This document shows positions 1 to 9,697 of a stretch of DNA of 64,000 nt, piece by piece. The position numbers were made by a program, and so were the translations under genes. Position 1 is the first letter of the stretch. Each line of letters begins with the position of its first letter. Under the pieces are notes generated by a model that was not told where the DNA came from, ran no database searches, and saw only the letters and a list, made by a program, of their open reading frames with translations. Source of the stretch: Paenochrobactrum pullorum (GTDB lineage: Bacteria; Pseudomonadota; Alphaproteobacteria; Rhizobiales; Rhizobiaceae); assembly GCF_041929845.1 (NCBI RefSeq), contig NZ_JBHEEH010000003.1:1-64000 (forward strand), written 5' to 3'.

Positions 1-1
1 T

Positions 2-124
2 ATCGACATCAACAGTTTCGATTTAAATGGTAAGGAGCTCAAAATAGCGCAGTTACCTCCGCAACTGACGCCGCCAGGATTGTTTTTGACAACAACTGAA
101 ACGTTTCAGGCGCGGTGTTATTGA
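2..124 (+). CDS. 3' end of an unidentified gene (partial)
   Basis: A frame open from the window edge gives about 40 residues and ends at TGA 122-124, closely followed by a good terminator, so this is probably the real end of a gene that starts outside the window. The tail is rich in Pro, Leu and Thr (it contains LPPQLTPPGLFLTT) and ends in ARCY. I do not recognise the family and propose no function. Confidence 0.5.
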   Translation: MDINSFDLNGKELKIAQLPPQLTPPGLFLTTTETFQARCY

Positions 125-140
125 TAGCCATTTCAAATAA

Positions 141-170
141 AAAACCGGAGTTTTTATACTCCGTTTTTTT
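141..170 (+). terminator. Rho-independent terminator
   Basis: A 6-bp stem (CGGAGT/ACTCCG, 146-151 with 158-163) encloses a 6-base loop. It is preceded by an A-run and followed by seven T. It lies about 20 bases after the stop at 124 and could work in both directions. Confidence 0.85.
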
Positions 171-300
171 ATTACTTATAAATATATTAAGACGGTTTTG
201 TTGCAAAAAGAATTCGGATTTGTCACAAAGTTTTTAAATTAGTGATTACCTAATCATCATATTGAATGCTGGTCTCGTGATACAGGAAGAGGAGATCTAC

Positions 301-369
301 ATGCTGTTAAATGCTATTGTTGAGAAGCTCAAGATCACTCCAAGAATGATTTCAAGAGCCGCACTTTGA
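301..369 (+). pseudogene. IS6-family transposase 5' fragment
   Basis: ATG 301, after an AGGAAGAGGAG-type ribosome site, opens a 22-residue frame beginning MLLNAIVEKLK that stops at 367-369. The DNA nearly matches the start of the IS6-like reading frame at 16158 on the minus strand (MLLNVLVEKLK), including part of the leader. It is therefore a 5' stub of the same transposase, in opposite orientation to the copy 16 kb away. The rest of the gene is missing; a different IS6 relative starts about 45 bases later. Confidence 0.6.
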
Positions 370-413
370 AGTTTGAACCGTACTGGGTTTGCCGGAGGCT
401 CTAACTTGTAAGG

Positions 414-1222
414 GCTGTGTCGCAAAGTTTTGATTGGTTCAGAAGCGGCCATATTTCTGGACTCAATTATGCTGCGAGTTCAGCAAAGACCTGAAATGGC
501 GAGCGGTTATCGTTTGCAAACTGGTTTTTACGGATCATGTGGGCTACTTTGATGCTCGTGACGGTGGCTGCGGCAGAATGAAAAGCTTTGAAGCCGATCA
601 TTGGCTTGGTGATCAGTTTGATAAAGCGGTGATCCTGATCAAGGATATTATTGAAATATTTGATCTGCCTGATTTCAATGGGATCGACTGTCCAGTGAAT
701 TTAAGGATGGTGTTAACAGCTTGAAGGCCAGCCAAATTGGCTCCGCTTTTGTCAATGACAACCCTCTCGGGAAAGCCATTAGTTACGATGATCTTCTTGA
801 AACACCGCCACGCCGCGGCCAGATCCCGACGTTCAGACAGCATGAAATCAAGCGTTTGGCCATCGCCGTCAACAGCTCGCTAAAGATACGTCCATTTTCT
901 TTTCACCTTGATATAGGTCTCGTCAACTCGCCACGAACTGGTTGTGCGGCGTTTTCGTAGCTGAGCTTGCACAGCGATCTGCGAAGAGTAGCGAACAACC
1001 CATCGGTTTAGGGTTGCATGGTCAACTGAGATGCCTCGTTCATCAAGAATCTCTTGCAATTCACGGTATGTAACTGGGTAGCGACGTAAAGGAAAACCGC
1101 ATGCAGGATGGCGCTTTTGGGAAAGTGTGCGCCTTTGAAATCGACCATCACGCGCTTCCGCCTTATTAAATTCCTACATAATTTCATATGATAACTCAGC
1201 CCAATTGAAAACTTTGCGACAT
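414..1222 (-). mobile_element. Degenerate IS6-family element
   Basis: Imperfect inverted ends are visible: TGTCGCAAAGTTTT at 418 and its reverse complement ending at 1221, with further similarity inward (about 25 bases in all). The roughly 800-bp spacing and a single transposase frame between the ends fit the IS6 family. The transposase is broken, so the copy is inactive. No convincing 8-bp target duplication was seen, and the outermost bases differ between the two ends, suggesting decay. Confidence 0.75.
467..1148 (-). pseudogene. IS6-family transposase, frameshifted
   Basis: From ATG 1148 the minus strand reads MVDFKGAHFPKSAILHAVF, then shifts frame into RYPVTYRELQEILDERG and HATLNRWVVRY, typical of the IS6 N-terminal region. 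The catalytic part follows with WRVDETYIKV. An in-frame TAG comes next, then a stretch containing DKSGANLAGLQAVN, another shift, and the family C-terminus (FKAFHSAAAT, AHMIRK) ending at TAA 467-469. At least two frameshifts and one stop codon make it nonfunctional. The DDE residues lie on separate frame segments. Confidence 0.85.
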
Positions 1223-1489
1223 GTATGGACGCCCCGTTGGTTGCAAGAAAAATCTTTTGGAAATTATTACGCGTGTAAGTCGGGTGCTGACATGTATCCG
1301 GCCTCTGATGCAGCGTTCTACATGCGGCGGGCCTTTATGGGAGTTTGTAGATCAAGTCCAATTCAAAACCGCGTGCGCTGAGCACTGTGTCGCAATCTGG
1401 TTTTCCTGATCTCGTCTCATCGACTGTTACGCCATATCTTTTCTTCTGACCTTCTTACACCTCCGACAACCTCCTGATCGTCACAGTTT
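1223..1489. other. Spacer between two IS remnants; no gene seen
   Basis: This stretch separates the IS6 right end from the IS110 transposase 3' end. The only open frame (62 codons from 1221) has no recognisable similarity, no ribosome site, and starts inside the IS6 terminal repeat. The sequence is probably non-coding IS110 end plus debris. Confidence 0.5.
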
Positions 1490-2515
1490 TTACCCTGCTG
1501 CGATCAGAGCCTGATAAATTCCGCCTTTTGCCATCAACACCCAAACAATACGTGCCATCTTGTTAGCCAGCGCGACCCTTATCAGCATTGGTGGCTTTCG
1601 TTTGAGCATATGTGCCGGCCATGAGCCGGGTGTACTTCCCTTTCGTGTCGCCCATCGTACAACAGCACTTGCCCCGATAATGAGTAGACGACGCAACGTT
1701 CGCTCTCCCATCTTCGATATTTTGCCCAGCCGCTGTTTCCCGCCTGTCGAGTGTTGTAGTGGTGTAAGACCAAGCCACGTGGCGAAATCGCGCCCGCGTT
1801 TGAACGTCGCCGCTGCAGGTACCTATGCGATTAGTGCGGTTGCGATGACCGGACCAATTCCGGCAATAGTCATCAGACGATGCGCGACTTCATCTTGTTT
1901 AGTGCGACGGGCTACCTCAGTATCTAAAAGTGTGATATGTTGATCCAAGGCACCAAGCATCTCTACGAACACTTCAAGGACTGGACGAGCCATGTCGGGT
2001 AGATCTCTCTCCGGGTCTTGCACAGCAATAATCAGCTTGCTGACATGGGAGGGACATTGCGCAACAATAACCTCAAACTCTGCCAAATGGCTGCGTAATG
2101 CATTGATGATTTACATGCGCTGTCGCACGAGAAGATCGCGCACTCGGAACGCAAGTGCTGAAGCCTGGCTCCCCTGACTTTTTGCAGCAACAAAGCGCAT
2201 TGTTGGGCATAGAACTGCCTTGTAGATTGCCGCTGCATCAGCGGAATCATTCTTTTGGCGTTTTACAAACGGCTTGACATAAACAGGTGCGATCAACCCA
2301 AGAGTATGGCCAAGGTCGCCGATCTCCCGACCCCAATAGTGATTGATGGCGCATGCCTCCATTGCAACGGTACATGCTGGCAGCTTGCTAAAAAATTCGG
2401 ATAATTGATCGCGCCGCAGTTTCTTGCGTAAAAGCACAGTTCCAGCTCCATCACAACCATGAACCTGAAATACATTTTTCGCTAAATCCAGACCAATAGT
2501 GGTAATCTTTTCCAT
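1490..2515 (-). pseudogene. IS110-family transposase, frameshifted
   Basis: The N-terminal DEDD domain is clear from ATG 2515 (GLDLAKNVFQVHG, MEACA..HYWGRE, KPFVKRQKNDSADAAAI). After about residue 135 the frame breaks. A central helical part follows at 2086-1823 with the transposase_20 motif MTIAGIGPVIATALIA. The conserved tail (FATWLGLTPLQHSTGGKQ, then GERTLRRLLIIGA) lies in yet other frames down to 1490. All parts are present in order over about 1 kb, so this is a full-length copy decayed by several indels rather than a truncation. An upstream ATG at 2560 is less likely as the start. Confidence 0.85.
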
Positions 2516-2675
2516 GGACGCCACCTTTAAATGGTGTTCAACACCGCCATTATGCCACATTAAGGCTGTCGGGGCGCGTCAACCCCATCCGGGCCAGAAT
2601 TCGCCTCCCTTGAACCTTCCGGCTTCAAGCCGAAAGTGCTTCAGTGAAATACAAATTTATAATATCAATATTATA

Positions 2676-4142
2676 TTATAAATTTTTATTAAGAATAGCC
2701 TCAGAGAGAATTCTCCCATTCCTTGTTAATTCAACAGAATTAGAATTCATTACAATCAAATTTTTATTATTCAAATCAGTCAAATTATTCGATATATATT
2801 TATTATTAAAAAAAGAATTACCATTGAATTTTTCTCTATGTATTTCATCCAGGATAGGCTGGCATGTGGAAAGTGCCATTTTAAAAGATATGATTTCCTG
2901 TCTTGCGGGAGAAATACCCTTAACGGATAATATAGGTATTTTACCATTAACGACGGAATTTTCATAATCTGAGAACTCAGTGTAATTCACTGCCTCTGAT
3001 CTGCGGCACTTCGAACTTCCTCCCAGACCAATTGCAACCTCCGGAAATTGCTTATCCTGATCTGTAATTATTCCTTTCCACTTCTCTGGCTTGGCGCCCT
3101 TTTTATAATAATACATATTAGGATGCTCATTATAATCGTTCAGCAATAATTCATCAATGATTTCACGCATTTGGTATTGCTCGCCAAGGCTTGGAAGATG
3201 TGTTTTTGGTTGCTCCTCCTTTTTCTGTAGCTTCTTTTGCCAGAATGACGGACGTTGCATGGAAACGCCGGTTCGGGTCTTCATAAAATCCTCAAGATGC
3301 AATTTTGTGCAGACAAGATGTTCTAAATTTAATTCACGCGCTTTTAATATATCCTGCCGTACCAGATCGACATTTTGATTGCGTAATCCGTAAATCAAAT
3401 CAACGCTGATCCACTCAAAGCCCGCCATTCTGGCATTATGTACCGCTTCAAAGCAGTCCTGACTATTGTGCATCCTGCCTGATGACCGGATAACCTCATC
3501 CGAGAATGACTGAACGCCAAAAGAGATTTTTGTAATTCCCAGACGAGAAGCGGCTGTTAGAAAAGGCAAAGTTAAGCTGCCGGGCTCGCCTTCGATGCGT
3601 AAAGTTGCTTCGCTGAAGTTGAAATGTGTGCGATAGAATTGCAGCAGTCTTTCCAGCTCCTCAACGGGTAACAAAGAGGGGGTGCCGCCAAACAGATTAA
3701 ATTCACCAATTGGAACATCAGCTAAATATGGAACTGCCTGCAACCACAATTTTGCTTCCAAAATATTCAGGTCGATCACTCTGGCATACATATCCCGTGA
3801 TTTAGGATCCTTTGGGTTAACCAGAACGATCGGAAATTGGCAGAAATGGCAGCGATAGCGACAAGTCGGAATGTAAGCCCATAAATGGATTGGATTATTT
3901 TGCTTGAGCGTATGATTTAAATCTGAGAAAAACTTCGCTACAGGATAATTGTCGATATCTCCGGGAAAAACATGAGCGCCAAACGGATCTCTGTACACAT
4001 ACTGGAGCAGATCACTGTTTTCCGGTTTTTCCAATATATCCGTCACCAACGGCCGCGGATAATGTGGATCAAGAATATTCAAAGATGATAATGCTTCACT
4101 AATATTCTTCATAGCTTCACCAATCTGGAGATATGTTTTCAA
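2676..4142 (-). CDS. HemN/HemW-like radical SAM protein
   Basis: 488 residues. A radical SAM cluster motif CxxxCxxC lies at Cys94, Cys98 and Cys101, followed by GGTPSLLP (SAM binding), EGEPGSLT and KISFGVQSF, the order seen in coproporphyrinogen oxidase-like (HemN/HemW) proteins. The C-terminal third has the HemN-type GLGGSSKCRR segment and a likely winged-helix tail. It is the last gene of the minus-strand run, 6 bases after a family 2 glycosyltransferase gene. The DNA, especially its 3' end, is very AT-rich compared with the thu genes. Membership of the HemN superfamily is secure. The substrate is unknown, and a haem role is not implied: HemW-like proteins include haem chaperones, and other relatives modify quite different substrates. 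Confidence 0.8.
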   Translation of the reverse strand: MKTYLQIGEAMKNISEALSSLNILDPHYPRPLVTDILEKPENSDLLQYVYRDPFGAHVFPGDIDNYPVAKFFSDLNHTLKQNNPIHLWAYIPTCRYRCHFCQFPIVLVNPKDPKSRDMYARVIDLNILEAKLWLQAVPYLADVPIGEFNLFGGTPSLLPVEELERLLQFYRTHFNFSEATLRIEGEPGSLTLPFLTAASRLGITKISFGVQSFSDEVIRSSGRMHNSQDCFEAVHNARMAGFEWISVDLIYGLRNQNVDLVRQDILKARELNLEHLVCTKLHLEDFMKTRTGVSMQRPSFWQKKLQKKEEQPKTHLPSLGEQYQMREIIDELLLNDYNEHPNMYYYKKGAKPEKWKGIITDQDKQFPEVAIGLGGSSKCRRSEAVNYTEFSDYENSVVNGKIPILSVKGISPARQEIISFKMALSTCQPILDEIHREKFNGNSFFNNKYISNNLTDLNNKNLIVMNSNSVELTRNGRILSEAILNKNL

Positions 4143-4148
4143 TTGTTT

Positions 4149-5435
4149 TTAGAAGACACCGCCATTCGCAAAGTAATTATGTGCATTGCCGGATTCCCGA
4201 TCCTCGCAATAATAATAAACATACTTGTTAAACGCATCAGGATGAGATCGTAAAACATCATCAAGACAATCAGGTAACTTAGGAGGATACCCTATATCCT
4301 TTCCGATATATTGCCGCAAACGAGCAAATATCTCATCTCTGAATTCAAAATAAAGCCGATATGACGGGGTTTTATACAAGTGAATTGGTTTGAAATTTAA
4401 TATTCCTGTCTCAGCCTTAATTTCTTCAATTCGATTAACAATATTACTTAACAGATCAATGTCAAAGAAATCGATGACATTTTCATTATTGTAAAGCTTC
4501 TGATTTAATAGTAATGGCAATATAATATTCTTTGGAATAAAGTCTTTTATAGAATAATCCCATGCTAAAGCTGCCTGCTCATCACTTAAATCATCTTGAA
4601 GATTGTTATCAGAAATTGTTCGTACATCTTTCATAACGATGGTTCCGCCAGAACCATAAGCAATTCCGTGTATAACTTCATTGAGGAGCAAATCCACACG
4701 TCTGCTATTGATCTGCACTTTGGCGTGATGCGCGTAAGTATTGTTGCCACCACTGGCAACGATCTTGATACCAAAATCCCAGTCATCTGATAAATGCTGT
4801 ACGAAACAGCCATTCTTGATTTGATAAAAGATTTCTATTCCGCCAACGGTTTCATATTTTTCCCTCTCAACAGCGAAACCTTTACCATCCGGAAATCCGC
4901 CAAAGAGAGTGAATGCAAAGGCTCTGCAACGGAGTGTTTTTTCGATTTGCTGCCATAGATTAGGACGGCTGTGAAAATGATTTTTATCGTAATAATAATT
5001 GCATGTGCCAAGATCGGCATCATCCTCAATCATCTTACTGTATAATTTGTAGAGCCACTGCTTATCGACAACGCAATCGGCATCTGCGGACAATATATAA
5101 AATTTATCGCTTCCCAATGTGTGTTGATCCCGTTGGCGAGACCGCTGGATAACCCAGTCCATTCCTCTTTTGCGTGCGGAGGAAACGCCTTGAATGGTTT
5201 CTGAGATACAATAGAGATTAAAATCCGGGTGTCGGACATGAAAATCCTGAATTTCTGCAACGGAATTATCTGTTGAATTATTGTCAACAGTCACAAGCTC
5301 ATAAAGGTCACGGTCAACCAAAGCTCTATCATCATATTGATGATAGAGCGCTTCAAGAGCATGGACTATCATCTCTTGTTCATTAAAAACCGGAACAACG
5401 ATTGATAGTCGTATTTGATCCTTCATCTCATACAT
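4149..5435 (-). CDS. Family 2 glycosyltransferase
   Basis: 428 residues with a GT-A type start (LSIVVPVFNEQEMI, residues 10-23), VTVDNNSTDNS near 48-58 and a DAD metal/nucleotide motif at 118-120 (LSADADCVVD). No strong membrane segment is apparent, so it is probably cytosolic. The roughly 150-residue C-terminal extension is not recognised. It follows another glycosyltransferase gene by 11 bases and precedes the radical SAM gene by 6, so the three are probably cotranscribed. Base composition is AT-rich. Acceptor and sugar donor cannot be inferred. The start could also be the ATG at 5426. Confidence 0.8.
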   Translation of the reverse strand: MYEMKDQIRLSIVVPVFNEQEMIVHALEALYHQYDDRALVDRDLYELVTVDNNSTDNSVAEIQDFHVRHPDFNLYCISETIQGVSSARKRGMDWVIQRSRQRDQHTLGSDKFYILSADADCVVDKQWLYKLYSKMIEDDADLGTCNYYYDKNHFHSRPNLWQQIEKTLRCRAFAFTLFGGFPDGKGFAVEREKYETVGGIEIFYQIKNGCFVQHLSDDWDFGIKIVASGGNNTYAHHAKVQINSRRVDLLLNEVIHGIAYGSGGTIVMKDVRTISDNNLQDDLSDEQAALAWDYSIKDFIPKNIILPLLLNQKLYNNENVIDFFDIDLLSNIVNRIEEIKAETGILNFKPIHLYKTPSYRLYFEFRDEIFARLRQYIGKDIGYPPKLPDCLDDVLRSHPDAFNKYVYYYCEDRESGNAHNYFANGGVF

Positions 5436-5446
5436 AATCGTGCCAA

Positions 5447-6802
5447 TTATTGAAAAAACTCACAAAATTTATGTAATACTCGGTCTGATAAATGCTTTTT
5501 ACCTGTCTGAAAGTTAAATCCTGCATAGGCTTTCATTCTTTCCGGCGCATTCAACAATGCGTAGACATCATCAATAAATGTCTCATCCGGTAAACCATCC
5601 TGCTCTTTGGTTATTTCCATGACCGGCGCCAAATATCCCTGACTGCCATAAACAGTATCGTAATATTCGTAACGCGTCGTGAGATAGCATCGGCCCAAAG
5701 AAATCGCTTCGCCGATTGGATTACCATAACTGTCATAATCATAAGACGTCAGAAAAGAGACGGCATTTGATACTAAAATGATTGTTTCAACGGAGAATTT
5801 TTCATTATTAGAATTATCTAATGTAAACGGTAATTCGCCTAAAAACAATATGTTTTTAGTAATTTTGAGACGATCCGCCAGCAAAATGAGATCCGAAGTA
5901 CAGGCTATATTTTCCTTTGTGTCACCCAAAATCAGTAAATATACCTCTTTGTTTTGTGCAGAAAAACGCTGTCGCAGATGGCTAACCAGATGAATATCCC
6001 GGTCTATCCGTTTCTGAGGAATTAAACGGGTGGATCTGGTAAGAATAATATCCGTGTCTTTAATCTTGAGGAATGGCCGTACAAACCCGGCATCTTTGCA
6101 ATCTTTAAATTTATAGGTATTCGGCAAAACGGTGAGATCAATATCCGAGCCAGCCCATTGCCTCATCTTCGATGCAGCTGCATCGTGGAGTGTCACATAG
6201 TGGATGAACGGAGAAACCGTAGGCTTTATAGCATTGTAATATGGCGCAGTACCATATTTCTGTATAGCAGTTTCACTGCTCCACATCAGGTCATGGTCTC
6301 GCCAGATAACGAATTTTTTTAATTTAAATTCTCTTCCATATGTATCAATCGCTTTATACAATGCTTTCGTAAAAATAACATTTTCAGGCAGCGTTCCATT
6401 CTCGACAATAATATAATCTATATTTTCACGTCGCCAGCAATCACAAATACTATGAGAGAGAACATCCGAGATATTTTCTATTTGTTTATGCAAATCCGGA
6501 TTTTTTAATTTTAACGGTCCAGATGTGTTAACCGCACGAAATACACAGTTCAAAAAATCAACATTATAGTCATTCAGTAAATGGACATCCGCAGTGCGTG
6601 CGAGCTCAACCCAGCGTGGAAAATACCGTTGTAATCCTGCATAAGGTTTACCGAAGTTTCCCTTATCCGTTTTAATGTCGTAACCAATATCAAGAAGGAT
6701 ATGAAAACCCTTCTCTTTCAGAACGGCCCCAAGTTTGAGTGCTTCGGTGATAATTCCGGATAGTACTATCCCATCAAAAGAAATAATCCAGATATTTTTC
6801 AT
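5447..6802 (-). CDS. Glycosyltransferase, probably GT-B fold
   Basis: About 451 residues from ATG 6802, which has GAGGA 9-10 bases upstream; ATG 6817 is an alternative. The N-terminus (MKNIWIISFDG) and a C-terminal half with ILTRSTRLIPQKRIDRDI, LLILGD and GNPIGEAISLGR resemble family 1/4 (GT-B) transferases, where the last motif contains the donor-binding E. Similarity is weaker than for the family 2 neighbour. It starts about 20 bases after thuB, so it lies within the same transcript unless a promoter is hidden in thuB. The product acted on is unknown. Confidence 0.65.
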   Translation of the reverse strand: MKNIWIISFDGIVLSGIITEALKLGAVLKEKGFHILLDIGYDIKTDKGNFGKPYAGLQRYFPRWVELARTADVHLLNDYNVDFLNCVFRAVNTSGPLKLKNPDLHKQIENISDVLSHSICDCWRRENIDYIIVENGTLPENVIFTKALYKAIDTYGREFKLKKFVIWRDHDLMWSSETAIQKYGTAPYYNAIKPTVSPFIHYVTLHDAAASKMRQWAGSDIDLTVLPNTYKFKDCKDAGFVRPFLKIKDTDIILTRSTRLIPQKRIDRDIHLVSHLRQRFSAQNKEVYLLILGDTKENIACTSDLILLADRLKITKNILFLGELPFTLDNSNNEKFSVETIILVSNAVSFLTSYDYDSYGNPIGEAISLGRCYLTTRYEYYDTVYGSQGYLAPVMEITKEQDGLPDETFIDDVYALLNAPERMKAYAGFNFQTGKKHLSDRVLHKFCEFFQ

Positions 6803-6820
6803 ATCAAATATCCTCATAAC

Positions 6821-7840
6821 TCACAGGGAATTCATCGCTATATCAAGCAGCCGCTGAATTTTTGCAGCCTGTTCAAAAGATGGTTCCTGTGTTCCTTCTT
6901 TCATCACCGCATCAGTAAAGCACTGATACGTTGTGCGTACCATCGGAGCCTCTACCTGTTGCCAGTTGCCATCATCAACGTCCGCACCTGTGCAAACCGC
7001 AAGACTGGTTCCCTGATGCCAGTGCCTTAACTCCAGACCGCCTTTGTCGCCATAAACAGAGAGCTTCAGTTCATTGATACGTCCCGTCGCCCAGCGGCTG
7101 GCATGGATAACCCCCAATGCTCCGTTGGAAAAACTGGTTGTCATGACAAAGCTGTCATTGGCGTCCAGTTCATAATCTTCACTCCGGTTTTCCAATGTTT
7201 TGTCGAATGTCTTGAGACGGCAGGAGATGGCTTCAATATCAAGATCAGCACCGAAAGTTACAAAATCCAGTATATGAATACCGACATCACCAAGCACACC
7301 GTTTGAGCCGTGTTTGGTTGATAATCTCCAAAGCCATGCAGGGTCATTACGCCAATCACCCCAATATTTTGATACCAGCCAGCTTTGCAAATAGGAGGCT
7401 TCAACATGATGCGGAGAACCGATCACACCGGTGCGGATCATATCCCGCGCTTTGGATAATTCAGCTATATTGCGATAGCTCAGATTAACCATCCCGACTT
7501 TACCAGTTTCTTGTGCGGCTGTGACCATCGACAATGCATCGGCATAATTTGTAGCGAGCGGTTTTTCGCAAAATACATGCTTACCTGCCGACAGTACCTG
7601 CAAAGTTGTAGCACAATGGCAGGCATCGGGTGTGGCATTCGCTACCGCATCAAACTCACCCCACGCTATTGCTTCATCCAGTGTGTTGAATAAATGCGGG
7701 ATGGAATGGGCCCGCCCGAATGATTGCAGCCGGATAATATTGAGATCGACGGCCGCAACGATTATCACTCCTTTGATCGCACTAAAATGCACCGCATGAT
7801 TATGTGCCATCGAACCGGTACCAAGGATCAGTAAGCGCAT
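6821..7840 (-). CDS. thuB: Gfo/Idh/MocA dehydrogenase, ThuB-like
   Basis: 339 residues. The N-terminal Rossmann fold shows LILGTGSMAHNHA and the family motif CEKPLATNYADA (around residue 93); the C-terminal substrate domain contains LGDVGIHILDF. In Sinorhizobium meliloti, ThuA and ThuB oxidise trehalose and related disaccharides to 3-keto derivatives, and thuB is the last gene of thuEFGKAB, as here. It starts 36 bases after thuA with GGAGAAGATT before ATG 7840. The assignment rests mainly on gene order; the Gfo/Idh/MocA family covers many sugars. Confidence 0.75.
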   Translation of the reverse strand: MRLLILGTGSMAHNHAVHFSAIKGVIIVAAVDLNIIRLQSFGRAHSIPHLFNTLDEAIAWGEFDAVANATPDACHCATTLQVLSAGKHVFCEKPLATNYADALSMVTAAQETGKVGMVNLSYRNIAELSKARDMIRTGVIGSPHHVEASYLQSWLVSKYWGDWRNDPAWLWRLSTKHGSNGVLGDVGIHILDFVTFGADLDIEAISCRLKTFDKTLENRSEDYELDANDSFVMTTSFSNGALGVIHASRWATGRINELKLSVYGDKGGLELRHWHQGTSLAVCTGADVDDGNWQQVEAPMVRTTYQCFTDAVMKEGTQEPSFEQAAKIQRLLDIAMNSL

Positions 7841-7876
7841 AATCTTCTCCTGAATCTCTTACGATGCAGAAGTGCT

Positions 7877-8650
7877 TTAATCATCGGCATCACTCCGCAG
7901 GACAGGTTTTTCTTCAGTAAGATGTTCTGGCGCCTTATCCGCCGGTACATTCGGGGCATCGGCAATCATCATGACTCTGTTTGGATTATGGGCCCAATGG
8001 ACGGCATTACGCAGAACATGTCCGATATGCTTATTATAATATGTTGGATAGGTTTCGTGCCCTGGGCGAAAATAAAATATGTGGCCAGCTCCGCGCTTAT
8101 AGGTCAGGCCGGAGCGAAAGACCTCGCCGCCTTTAAACCATGATATAAAGACGGTTTCTAAGGGCTCAGGAACTGCAAAGGCTTCCCCGTACATTTCCTC
8201 GTTTTCAAGTTCAAAATATTGCGGTAGTCCCTTTGCAATTGGGTGTGAAGGATTGACCACCCATAATCGTTCTTTTTCTCCGGCCTCCCGCCATTTCAGC
8301 GAGCATGGTGTTCCCATCAGTCGCTTGAAGAGTTTGGAAAAATGCCCTGAATGCAGCACAATCAGCCCCATGCCCTGCCAGATGCGATGGATAACGCGTT
8401 CAACAATTTCGTCACCGACTTGTTCATGCGCCTGGTGTCCCCACCAGATCAGAACATCTGTCACCGCCAGTTTCTCTTCACTGAGGCCATGCTGATCCTC
8501 CTGCAATGTCGCGGTTGATACGGCCAGATCTTTATCTTCAGTCAGTAGTCTGGCTATTTGGCTATGCATGCCATCCGGATATAGTTGACTGACTTGCCTG
8601 TTGATCTGCTCATGAACATTCTCTCCCCAAACAAGCGTTTGAATAGTCAT
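7877..8650 (-). CDS. thuA: ThuA-like trehalose utilisation protein
   Basis: 257 residues with a ThuA (glutamine-amidotransferase-like flavodoxin) fold: DVLIWWGH near 86, GLIVLHSGHFSKLF, NPSHPIAKGLP and the conserved FRPGHETYPTYYN near 190-205. AGGAGG stands 9 bases before ATG 8650, and the start lies inside the 3' end of thuK (41-base overlap), indicating translational coupling. In S. meliloti ThuA works with ThuB in trehalose conversion; its chemistry is less clear than that of ThuB. Confidence 0.8.
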   Translation of the reverse strand: MTIQTLVWGENVHEQINRQVSQLYPDGMHSQIARLLTEDKDLAVSTATLQEDQHGLSEEKLAVTDVLIWWGHQAHEQVGDEIVERVIHRIWQGMGLIVLHSGHFSKLFKRLMGTPCSLKWREAGEKERLWVVNPSHPIAKGLPQYFELENEEMYGEAFAVPEPLETVFISWFKGGEVFRSGLTYKRGAGHIFYFRPGHETYPTYYNKHIGHVLRNAVHWAHNPNRVMMIADAPNVPADKAPEHLTEEKPVLRSDADD

Positions 8651-9692
8651 CCAGATTGCCTCCTTCTTTCACGCCGCGCCCCAGAAAATGGCCGCTGGCG
8701 TCAAACCTGTAGAGATACTTGCTGTTTTTTACGGTAATATGTACCGTTTTTTCAGTTTGTTGCATTGCCGGTGTGTCTGCCGCATCTGCCCGCACGATCA
8801 AAGGTTCATCTGCACCTATATCAACATAAAGGTAGACCTCAGCACCGAGGTTCTCGCGCAAAATAACCCTGCCACTCCAATTAGCAGGCCTGGGGGAGAG
8901 GCTGAGATGTTCAGGTCGTATTCCGACTATACGTGTTCCGAAGGCCTCCGCAAAATGTCCGTTCAGAATATTCATTTTGGGGGAGCCGATAAATCCTGCA
9001 ACAAACAACGAACATGGAGCATCGTAGAGTTCTGAGGGCGTACCGACCTGTTCGATTTTGCCGCACTGCAAGATGCATATGCGGTCGGCAAGCGTCATAG
9101 CTTCAACCTGATCATGCGTAACATAGATCATGGTTGTTTGCGGCATTTTCTGTTTTAACCTTGTTATTTCTATACGCGTCGCAACACGAAGAGCTGCATC
9201 AAGATTAGACAATGGCTCATCGAACAGAAACACCCGCGGGTTGCGCACGATGGCGCGGCCAATGGCAACACGCTGGCGCTGACCTCCGGAAAGCTGACGC
9301 GGCAGAGATTCAAGACAGGGTGTGATTTGCAGCATTTCGGCAGCTTCACGCACACGCCTGTCAATCTCTTGCCGGCCATATTTCGCCAGTTTAAGACCAA
9401 ACGCCATATTCTTATAGGCTGTCATATGTGGATACAGAGCATAGGACTGAAACACCATCGCTATGCCACGTCGTGAAGGCACCAGCTTATTGACGACATC
9501 GCCATCGAATAAAAGTGTGCCATCCGTAATGTCTTCAAGACCGGAAATCATACGCAAAAGTGTCGACTTTCCGCTTCCTGAAGGGCCAACGAATACCATC
9601 AATTCACCGGACGCAATTTCCAGTTTAACACCTTTGATAACTTCCAGTACGCCGTAGGATTTACGAAGATTATCCAGCCGGATATGTGTCAT
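8610..9692 (-). CDS. thuK: Sugar ABC transporter ATPase, ThuK-like
   Basis: 360 residues of MalK/UgpC type: Walker A GPSGSGKST (residues 37-45), signature LSGGQRQRVAIGRA, Walker B VFLFDEPLSNLDAALR, the H-loop in YVTHDQVEAMTLADR, and a C-terminal TOBE-like regulatory domain with GIRPEHLSL. It energises import of the sugar bound by the 11538-12830 protein. It follows thuG with 5 bases between and overlaps thuA by 41 bases. The ATPase function is certain; the substrate is inferred from the operon. Confidence 0.85.
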   Translation of the reverse strand: MTHIRLDNLRKSYGVLEVIKGVKLEIASGELMVFVGPSGSGKSTLLRMISGLEDITDGTLLFDGDVVNKLVPSRRGIAMVFQSYALYPHMTAYKNMAFGLKLAKYGRQEIDRRVREAAEMLQITPCLESLPRQLSGGQRQRVAIGRAIVRNPRVFLFDEPLSNLDAALRVATRIEITRLKQKMPQTTMIYVTHDQVEAMTLADRICILQCGKIEQVGTPSELYDAPCSLFVAGFIGSPKMNILNGHFAEAFGTRIVGIRPEHLSLSPRPANWSGRVILRENLGAEVYLYVDIGADEPLIVRADAADTPAMQQTEKTVHITVKNSKYLYRFDASGHFLGRGVKEGGNLDDYSNACLGRECS

Positions 9693-9697
9693 GATAT

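Noticed and set aside
434..960. Plus-strand frames of 96 and 79 codons inside the IS6 element
   Set aside because: They oppose the decayed transposase and have no recognisable product.
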